DNA from: Gnetum montanum
Lineage: Eukaryota > Streptophyta > Gnetopsida > Gnetales > Gnetaceae
DNA length: 64,000 bases
Direction: 5' to 3'
NCBI GenBank assembly: GCA_015680685.1
Contig: MNCI01035712.1
Location: 386,335 to 450,334 of the forward strand
Part shown: positions 55,811 to 64,000 of the stretch, one piece after another
Layout of the letters: every line of letters begins with the position of its first letter
How positions within the stretch are numbered: position 1 is the first letter of the stretch
Program-made: the position numbers and the translations under genes
The notes under the pieces: model-generated
The model's database searches: none
What the model saw: the letters and a program-made list of their open reading frames with translations, nothing else
What the model was told of the DNA's origin: nothing

Positions 55811-56760
55811 AACATGAAAAACTCAATGAACTTGATTCATATTAATAGGTAGATAAAGCTTATAAGTCATAGGGTTAACCTTATCAATAATCTAGAATGG
55901 ATTATCACACTACCATGTTAGTTTTGATGTGGTTCCTTATTTTTATTTAAATTGGCAAGGATCCAATTTCATAAGGATCCATTCTCTAATCTTAAATTCA
56001 TAGGGTTGATGCTTATGGTCTAGGTACTTCTTCATGTACCACATAGCCCTCTCTTGATAATTTCTTGTAGCTTCAATATTTTCTAACCATACTCTTAAAA
56101 AATCATTAGCTAAAGTGTGTTGAGCCTATAATGTGGGAGAAACCATATGTGGGGTAATGTTCTACCTTTTCATTACTAACTTTGCTAGAGAATACCCTCT
56201 AGCTGAGGACTTCTAGATGTTATAGCTTAGCTAGGCAATTCTCAATAGAACAATCTAGTTCTTTTAATCACTAATAACATAATGTTAAAGGTACTCCTTA
56301 AGTACACAATTTATATACTCAATCTATCCATCTTTTTATGGATGGAAATTGGTAGATAGCTTAAGTGTGGTTCCCATCATGTTGAATAAGATCTACTAGA
56401 AGGCACTTGTAAACCTAGGATTATAATTTGATAATATGCTTATTGATAGCCCAAAATATTTGATCATCCTTTCAAAGAAATATACTCTCATGTCCAATAC
56501 TAAACATTGGGCTAGATAGGGGATGAATATGGTGAACTTAGAAAATGCATTGGCCACTACAATGATGCTACTCAAGCCTTGCATACTTAGTAGGCTAGTG
56601 ATAAAATCCATGGTTACTATAGTCCATGGAAATGGTGTGATTTTAAAAGGAAGAAGAAGTATGCTAGGATGCTCCATAGACACTTTTTTTGTTGACACAC
56701 CAAATACTTTTGAGCATAGGTAGTTACATATTAGTACATTTTTTAGCTAAAGAAGATTCT
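55740..56760 (-). pseudogene. Element F integrase
   Basis: Minus strand. The core around 56396-56698 reads FPWTIVTMDFITSLLSMQGL with the first Asp, IIVVANAFSKFTIFIPY, and ISILSNYNPRFTSAF where the family has SDRDPRFTS: the second catalytic Asp is Asn. The C-terminal module at 55750-56060 includes RAMWYMKKYLDHKHQPYEFK, MTYKLYLPINMN and VFHVSMLKPL (cf. HPVFHVSLLKPY). A degraded tail near 55480-55620 (NGTFEIPRTLDLD) may be a chromodomain start. Many stops. Confidence 0.8.
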
Positions 56761-56999
56761 CTTAATCAATGCCAAAGTTATTTGTTGACCAGGGTGCCCC
56801 AACCACGGTCTATCATGGCACTCTCAAATAATCTTCTTGTAAAGGCCATCTCAATCTAAAACACAAATTTGACTATCATGGAACAAAAGTAGCCCAACCA
56901 TCATGTTAAAATGAGGTGTTTATCTAGCCTTTATTAGCATCATTAGGTCAATGATCTATTGATCCCTTTTGTATCCATCTTAGATTTTAGCTAACAATA

Positions 57000-57970
57000 C
57001 CTCATCACATTGAACATGTGACATTTGTGATCCCTAGATAGAAAAGGGATTAGAAGTGGGTTAAGGGTAGGAACTTAATGCATTTTCCACAACATTCTCC
57101 TTCCCAAGTCAATAGACCAATTAATAGTTAAATTCAAAGAGTAGGGCTAATCATCATGCTTACTTAGGCTACAACTTCATTTGATTAAGTAGATAGATGG
57201 TAGCTAAGTCATCTATCTTCATAAGAACATGACTTCCTAGCAAGTATTATATTCATGAACTTAAAAAATGGACAATGGAAAATGTTTATTCCTTATGGAT
57301 AGGCCATCTTCACTCTACGTGATTTAGCATTCATAAGTCATTGGAAATATGATGATCCTTCTATATAGCATTCCATCGATTGCATTCTCACTAGCATCTA
57401 CTTGAACCTCAAAGGATTTTGAGAAATATTGCAAGACCATCATAGGATGGAAATTTAAGACCTCTTTGATTTTGTTAATGTCCTACTAATAGTTTAAGTC
57501 CCAATTCCATGGAACTCATTTCTTTTGTAAATTTGTAAGAGTAGTAATTCCTTAGAAGCTCTTCATAAATCTATGATAGAAGTTGGTTATCCCCATAAAA
57601 TGTCAAACCTTGTAAACATAAGTAAAAGTATGCCATTATCATACAACCTCAAATTTCTTTGGATTTGGCTTAATTTAACCATCCCCTATGAGGTGTCCCA
57701 AAAACTTCAACTCTATACAGTAGAATTCACACTTTTATTTCTTTATGTATAACTAATTCACTCACAGTTTTTCAAGGATCATCTATAGGTGGAGGACATG
57801 CTCCTCCATGATCTGACTGTATATTAAGATATCATTGAGATTGAAAACTACAAATTTAACAAGAAATGACCTAAATATCTCATTAATGAGTGTACAAAGG
57901 TGGTTAGTGCATTATAAAGTTGAAAGGACATTACGGTCTATTCAAATAATGCACCTTGACTAGTTGATCA
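57000..57970 (-). pseudogene. Element F reverse transcriptase / RNase H
   Basis: Minus strand. VVFNLNDILIYSQIMEEHVL near 57780-57860 is the catalytic box, where the family has IDDILIYS and this copy has N for the first Asp. Then KCEFYCIELKFLGHLIGDG, FMGITNFYHRFMKSF, VPWNWDL and KSFEVQVDASENAIDGML. The ILIYS form is that of chromovirus-type gypsy elements, unlike element C (FMDDF). The 5' half of RT, protease and gag are missing beyond 57970, where palindromic repeats follow. Confidence 0.8.
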
Positions 57971-58089
57971 AACAAATTAGAAATCATAGGCATTGGATAT
58001 TATTCTTAATAGTGTGCTTGTGTGGTGAAGACCATGACTAGACCACTAATCATGATAAGGATTGTTGAGATTTTTCAAAGGTGATGACC

Positions 58090-58430
58090 TTGCCATGACC
58101 CATGTCTTCATCATGATCTATGATAAGTAGTTTCTTCTAGACTAGAACTCATGACCTACTTATAGTCTATTTTTTAAAGGCTTCATGACTTAAGATCTAC
58201 TCATGGCTCACTTTAAATTATACAAAAAATACAAGAATGGTAGAAAATTTAACATGACCTAACCATGACTTATTGTCAACTCATGGTTTACTCAAAATTA
58301 ATTCTTTTTCTATTTTGTTATACCACGATCTGTGGATGACCTATGATTAAATAGCATGATCTAATCATGACTCATGTTCATATACCATAACTTGTGATAT
58401 TACAACATGACTTACTCCTTACTTATGATG
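58090..58430. repeat. Second array of CCATGACTCATGG-type palindromes
   Basis: Variants near 58094, 58150, 58173, 58262, 58324, 58361 and 58385. The unit ACTTATTGTCAACTCATGG…AAAATTAATTC…ACCACGATC at 58268-58330 aligns with ACTTATGGTCAACTTGTGA…AAAATTAATTC…ACCATCATGAC at 44537-44600. The array begins where element F's pol breaks off. Confidence 0.7.
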
Positions 58431-58439
58431 CCCAAATTA

Positions 58440-58930
58440 ATAAATTTAAACTTGATTTCTCTATTGCAGGATTTTGTTCTTTTGCCAATCTCTGATAATA
58501 TCCTCCCTAAGAATAGGATAATATATATTTTTCTATAAGAATAGGAAAAACCATTCATTCCCGGATCATTATATGAATTCATAGAAATAATACCTATTTT
58601 ATATTATTTTTTGTAGGTTGTTTATTTAATGAACATATGCTTTCTTAAGAGAAAATTTTGATTCACATTTGGAATAATGGATGATAACACAATAAATTTT
58701 ATAACATGGTAAAAGTTAAATATATTTTTATAAAATTTTATATTAGTATCAAAATTTTATTTTTGATTTTATACCAACCTTTTTTATTGTGCATGTTACA
58801 CTCATGTATTTCTAATTTCTCATAAATACAAGGAAACAGATTACTTTAGATGATACATAAATGAAGTTTAGAATCACCTAAATAAGAATATTAAAATTTT
58901 GAGGACCAACCATAAACTTGAATACCTATT
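58440..58930. other. No feature recognised (AT-rich)
   Basis: AT-rich spacer between the array and the copia fragments. Confidence 0.4.
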
Positions 58931-58939
58931 AGAATATTT

Positions 58940-59825
58940 AAAATAACCATGTAATAAGAAAGGCATTATTACATAGCTAATTATTATTTATTTCTACAAT
59001 AGAATGATATTATTAAGAGAAGAAATTGTACCTTACTAGACATGATAGGATTAATGATAGCATAGGAAAACCTTGCTATTAGTATACATCCTTAATTTTT
59101 TCTTAACTAAATTAGTAACTTCTATCCCATATGAATTATGAACTAGTAGAAAACCAAGCCTAGATCATTTTCAACGTTGAAGGTTAGTAACCTATGTACA
59201 CAACACTTCTCATAGATACTAGAAGTTAGGCCCTATAGGAAAAGTGTATTCTTATAATTTATCTTGATCACTCTAAGGGATATGTTTTTATTAAATAACT
59301 ACAAAATAGATAAACAATTTACCTTTTATGAAGTAGAGGATCCTAATTTTAGTACAACTATAAAGCTAGTAGAAACTAAAGAAGAGATTCCTCAACTTCC
59401 TAGGGATAGTGGAAGTAACTTACCCATTGATAGATTACCTTCAAAAAATAAAACCTTTCAAGAACTCTAATTACACAAGAGCACTCACATAAGCATTCTT
59501 CGTCATCCTTTTATAATCAAAGAGGAAGCACTTATGAAGGATAAGTATGATGATTAATGCACATATATTGAAACCCCTCTCATCACTTACTATTAAGAAA
59601 TGAATGTATGCTATGATGGAATAAATGGAGTCTATGAAGGCAAATCATGTTTGAAAATTGGTTAATCTTCTACCTAGATGTAGGACCATAAAAAATAAAT
59701 GGTTCTTAAAGATTAAGCACAAAAAAGATGGTTCCAAAAAAATTATAAGACACACCTTCTAAGAAAGGGGTATACGTAATAAGAGGGTATAGATTATGAA
59801 GAAACATTTCATCAGTAGTAAGGTT
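58940..59825 (+). pseudogene. Copia fragment G1: integrase end and RT start
   Basis: Plus strand. NCTLLDMIGLMIA near 58990 matches the NRTLLDMVRSMMA helix after the integrase Glu. DHSKGYVFIK near 59270 matches the YSEHSKGYVFI region of the integrase C-terminus, with an open stretch 59264-59470. Then NECYDGINGVYEG and VLKD near 59600-59710, and KGYT--EGIDYEETFH near 59770 matches the KGYTQQEGIDYEETFSP start of RT. It belongs to a different copia lineage from A and D. Heavy decay. Confidence 0.75.
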
Positions 59826-59829
59826 TGCT

Positions 59830-60120
59830 ACTATCTATCTCATTTTGGGGATTGTTTCATATTTATAATTATAACTTTATCAAATGAATGTTAAGACTCT
59901 AATTCTCTATGAAAATTTATATGAAATGGTTAATAAATTCTAAAACTCTACAATAGAATGGTGTTGCTAAGAGGATAAACTACACCTTGCTATAGATAAC
60001 AAGATTAATGATGATGCAAGTAAAGACTTCTATTAATTTTTGAAAATATGCATTATTGACTAGAGCATACATTCTTAATTATGTCCCAAGTAAATCAGTA
60101 CCTTCCATTCCATGGACCAT
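59830..60120 (+). pseudogene. Copia fragment G2: second integrase copy
   Basis: Repeats the integrase segment of G1 from another copy: NGVAKRINYTLL near 59965, LLTRAYILNYVPSKSVPS near 60060. In an intact element this would precede the RT segment at 59600-59820, so G2 is either a separate insertion or a tandem rearrangement. Confidence 0.75.
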
Positions 60121-60560
60121 CATTGTCATTCCCATCACTTTCCCTACTACTAGTTTCTTTGCATGTAGAACTTAATAAAAGAAAACTATCTCTTCATGTC
60201 TTAATTTCTAGTTACTAATTTGTAAGTCAATAGTGAAAATTCATAGAAGTTCTCAATAGCTTATAGTTAAGCCTCTCTTATATCCTTCTATCGCCACTAC
60301 AGAGCTACCTTATTATTGCTACATATTCATCCTTTTATTATGTTGCAACTTATGTCATCTTTCTATCATTACAATTGTGTCCTTATCTTGCAACTCTACA
60401 CTAAAACACCACCAATCTATCCTACATCCTCTTACTACTTTACTACTATACTACCTTCCAATTTTTCCATTTTGTACTCGCTATAGTTGACATCAATCTT
60501 GTTCTATTGTACTCTAGATTTGTCTTTCTTATAAATCCTATCAGTTTTTCAAAGATTTAT
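60121..60560. other. Pyrimidine-rich stretch, no gene
   Basis: C/T-rich sequence with CTACTACTTTACTACTATACTACC-like simple repeats (60430-60455). Short similarities to 60-300 at the left end of the window. Confidence 0.4.
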
Positions 60561-60589
60561 TGTTTTTAACTAAACATGTAAGGAATTAT

Positions 60590-60960
60590 ACCTCCATGGT
60601 GGACAAGGCTATACAAATATTCTTCTTGTTTCTCTAATATATTGTGCCATGTTTTTGCAAGAAATCATATCCTAATGTTTATTTACATTCATCTAGGTTT
60701 CCATCCAAATTAGTGTCACTATAACCCAGGAGCTATAAATCTGATCCTTGATAAGAAAAAACACATAATTCATAATCCCTCTCAGATAGTGAAATATCCT
60801 CTTAACTACTTTCTAATGTGTAGTTTCAATATTTAACTAGTAACAAATAACTAGCCTCAATGAAAATCATATGATAAGTATACATCATTTTATACATTAA
60901 GCTTCCAACAACACTTGCATATTCAAAGAATCTTAAATATCATGGCAAAATAAAAAACAT
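60590..60960 (-). pseudogene. Copia fragment H: RT end and RNase H
   Basis: Minus strand. FEYASVVGSLMYKMMYT matches the VPYASAVGSLMYAMLCTRPD end of copia RT. LLGYSDTNLDGNLDE matches GYSDADFAGDxDD, and CIALSTMEV matches the SC.A.STxEAE part of RNase H. The orientation is opposite to G1/G2. A short dead fragment. Confidence 0.8.
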
Positions 60961-60969
60961 TGATATAAA

Positions 60970-63180
60970 ATATTTTTTTTTTAAAGAAGTAGTGGTAAAT
61001 GAGGAAGTGATCCTATAACACATTTCTATAAGTCAAATGATAGCAAGTCCTCTAACTAAGCCTATTCCTATAGATGGCTCATGTTAAAGCCTTGGGGCTA
61101 TGTAGAATTAGATTGCATGTATGAGTGATCACTTCTTATATCATGTATTAAGAATAATTTTCATTTATTCGCATACTTCCTCTTTTATTTGTGGCATAAT
61201 AATTTTATTTTATATGTATATAAATCCTATGAGTATGTCATCAAACTCAATTGGTTCACTTACATGAAACATCATCCTTTGGTGCTTGTAGAAAAGTAAG
61301 AAGACATGAGACATTTAATGTTTTCCCTTAGTTTAAAGACCAACACAAAGTCTTCATAAATAGATAGAATATGAATGATTCCACAATTCATATTAGCCTA
61401 AGTGTTAAAGTGATATGTCAGTTCTTTTTTTCATAGCATTGTAAAAACATTGGGTTATTTACTTGAGACGTTACTAAATCAAGATTTATATGATATTAAA
61501 AAAGAAACATATGTTAATTTCTATTTGAGACTCTCTATCATAGCATGTACTTCATAGTACATGTACTAGTTGACTAATCATAAGGAGATGAGTGAATGAA
61601 TTCTTGTTTTTTTATTGAACTCATCCTTGTGGATACAACATAGTTATGCTACATAGGTGTCCTTTTTGGATCTTTATCTATGTTATGAAGTAAAAGACTA
61701 ATGATTACTACTTTGGAATACTACTTACAGCCATGAATGATGTAGCTTCTTGAGATATCATCACGAAAGTAATTCATTTAGATCCTAGTAACTATTAGAG
61801 GCTCAGCAGATATGTGGAGGTCTCCACTATATGGCATGTAGAGGTTCCAAGCTAAAAGAGGCCAAAAGTGTAAGTGCAATCCAATTTTAAATAGAACAAA
61901 AGCTTTTGTTAATTGTGGCTATTAGTGTTAAGTGGGTACTAGTACACCTCAATATTTTGTTCTTACTTTTAAATTATGTCACAACTTTACCATAATTAAA
62001 CCATAAGTCATGGTTACTTTAAATTAGCAAAATAAAAAATATCTACAACCTCATTGAGAGCATACCATGGGTTGCAGTTGAAAGTTATATAAATTAAAAC
62101 TAAGTATTACAACATTAAGACTAGGCCACAAGATGCAACAAAAAAAATTACTAAGAAGCATGAATCTAGTATAAGCAAACTAAAACTAGTAAAGGATCGT
62201 GATGGAAAAGAAATAAAAATATATAGGAGCATGAGTTAGAACAACAAGAATGACATGACCTAGATGTAATTAAGTCTAAGAGCAACTAAGGTGTTGGGGT
62301 AGTGTGACTAGTAGTAATAGAAGCTTTTGCAAAATGAACTACTTGTGAGTTATGCACAGTCATGATGGACTAGCATTGAGATCTTACTATGATGAAAAAC
62401 TAAAAATGCAAAATTAAATTGATAAATTTTAGCCTTAAAATAGCATAAGTTTTATTAAAATGCTAGAGTAGACCAACATAGATCAAATTTAGAGTTTAGA
62501 AACACTAAGTTAAAAGGAAACATACATGAAACCTAGATTTGACCTCATATTTGGCTTAAACCTCTAAAAACCTTCAAACATAACATGTTTAGACATCAAA
62601 TAAACATGAGAGAATATGAAATAAACTTTAGAAACTTTCAAGAACATGAAACAAAAGATCATATTTTAAAAAATCTGTGAGAATGCATAAGAGATGAGAA
62701 ATTATGCAGAAGATTTCATGGAAGGAAATTCACTAATTAAGATGAAAGAACTATGCTACAAGAATAAAATAAAACAAAAGAGAATAAGCTAGGATAAATT
62801 ATTTAAGCACTTAAGAATTAAATGAGACAAGAGCTTCTATTTACTTTAACTTAGTAATAAAAGGCAATTACAATTGCATGGATTCATCCTATTTATTCTT
62901 TTTTTTGTGAAGAATTTTTCCTCTTTAAACATGAGCTACACATGAAGGCTTTTGGTCTCTTCTTAATATTTTTAGCAATTTTCTTATTCACTAACCTTCT
63001 AGGATCATTTTTTTTTCAAACAAACACACTTATAACACCTATTATATTAAAGTAAACATATCAACATAAAAGTAAAAATACTACTAGTACTTTTTACTCT
63101 CCTCAACATTAAAGAAAAATGGAGATAGAGTTCGGATCTACATATATACACTATTTCTAACACATCCTTCTTTAGTTTGA
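60970..63180. other. No feature recognised (2.2 kb, AT-rich)
   Basis: No coding, RNA gene or clear repeat. A possible isolated palindrome relic AACCATAAGTCATGGTTAC lies near 62010 (see the arrays at 44.3 and 58.1 kb). Confidence 0.4.
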
Positions 63181-63189
63181 AGTATGTAA

Positions 63190-64000
63190 GAATCATGGTA
63201 TTAATGATTTAAGAATCTCATTTGCTTCATTCTTCAACCTTTGTAATAACAATGATCTTAAATAGGTAGTCAATCTTAAATTCTTGAAGTTTCTTGATGA
63301 GTAGATCATTTAGTTGATGTTGGCTTGGTACATAATTATGAAAGATGTTTCCCTTATTCACTTATTTCTTAATTAAGTAGTATTTAATGCTAACATGCTT
63401 GGACTTCTTGTGAAGGACATGCTCCTTTAAAACTTACATTACTAAAGTATTTTCTACCATAAGATTAATGTACTAAAAGAGTTCGTAGTGTAATTGAGTA
63501 AAGTGCTTCTAAAGCCATAAGATGTGTTGTATGAAATTAGTCATTGTTATGAATTCACTCTCACATGAATATAAAACAACTGCATTTTACTTCATGCTAC
63601 TCCAATAGATGGATTTGGCCCCATGAAAGATGATACATCCTAATGTAGATTTTCTCTCTTGAAGATCACCTCCCCAATCATCATTACAACAAGCATGGAA
63701 ATTATCATCTCCCTTCACAAATTTGATGGTAAAGTTCATTATCCCTTTTACATATCTCAAAACATGCTTGAGAGCATCCGTGTTTCTAAGCCTAGGTTTT
63801 TACATGAGTCTTGAAAGATAGGATATGAAAAACTCAATATCAAGCCTTGAGTGACAAAGAAACCTAAACGATTCTATCATTCTTCTATAAAGAGAAGAAT
63901 CAAATAAGGCACTTTCATCTTTTACTTGAAGTATAAGGTTTTGAGAGAATTGAATGATGGCTAGAATTTTATCTTTTAGGTCATATTTTTATATAATGTG
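63190..64000 (-). pseudogene. Copia fragment I: RNase H (runs off the window)
   Basis: Minus strand. RMIESFRFLCHSRLDIEFFI and YLSRLM near 63800-63890 match the RT end (YRSAVGSLxYL..TRPDIxFAV). ALKHVLRYVKGIMNF near 63750 matches AVKRILRYLKGT. GGDLQERKSTLGCIIF near 63640 matches GDxDDRKSTSGYVF, then VLYSCESEFIT, and a tail NYVPSQHQLNDLLIKKL near 63300 matches YVPSxEQxADIxTKxL. The N-terminal part of the element would lie to the right of the window. Confidence 0.8.

Overview
The window reads as an AT-rich, repeat-dominated stretch of a large plant nuclear genome. It contains degraded Ty1/copia and Ty3/gypsy LTR retrotransposons, an RTE-type LINE with plant-like features, plant-type leucine-rich-repeat relics, a likely tRNA-derived SINE and GT-AG introns of about 90-120 bp. 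The age of the elements and the very long, coding-free LTR-like units suggest a big-genome seed plant, possibly a gymnosperm; the species cannot be named from the sequence. I found no intact cellular gene. Two long N gaps (2169-2713 and 38782-39395) and two single-N joins flanked by exact duplications mark it as a draft scaffold.

Layout. About 580-1770: gag relic of a gypsy element, minus strand, same family as element C. 4305-4640: fragment of a receptor-type LRR gene. 6387-27891: a three-layer nest. Copia element A (minus strand) is the host; its right-hand LTR region received element B (10723-17860, a Tat-like gypsy element with gag and protease but no RT or integrase) and element C (18016-27792, a full gag-pol gypsy element). 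28507-37715: a dismantled NB-ARC/LRR (NLR) resistance-type gene on the minus strand. Its long intron carries copia element D (32435-35714) and its LRR exon is split by coding-free LTR-like unit J (28754-31562). 39590-45745: an RTE-type LINE split by a similar 3.0 kb unit K (39725-42763) and again by a palindrome-rich array. About 46920-54797: element B', a diverged relative of B (gag-protease on the minus strand), with a multi-exon ORF on the opposite strand in the position where Tat-lineage elements are known to carry antisense ORFs. About 54798-57970: gypsy element F, minus strand. 58940-64000: pieces of copia elements in both orientations.

The coding parts worked as polyproteins for retrotransposition (Gag particle protein, protease, integrase, reverse transcriptase, RNase H). 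All examined copies carry stops or frameshifts, and several have lost catalytic residues. The order of events is readable: A before B and C; the NLR gene before D and J; the LINE before K. No new defence or metabolic system is evident. The most informative items are the NLR gene that can be traced through its insertions, the antisense multi-exon ORF of B', and several recurrent short repeats (a roughly 30-bp motif in B/B', GCTAC palindromes in the B LTR, and CCATGACTCATGG arrays).
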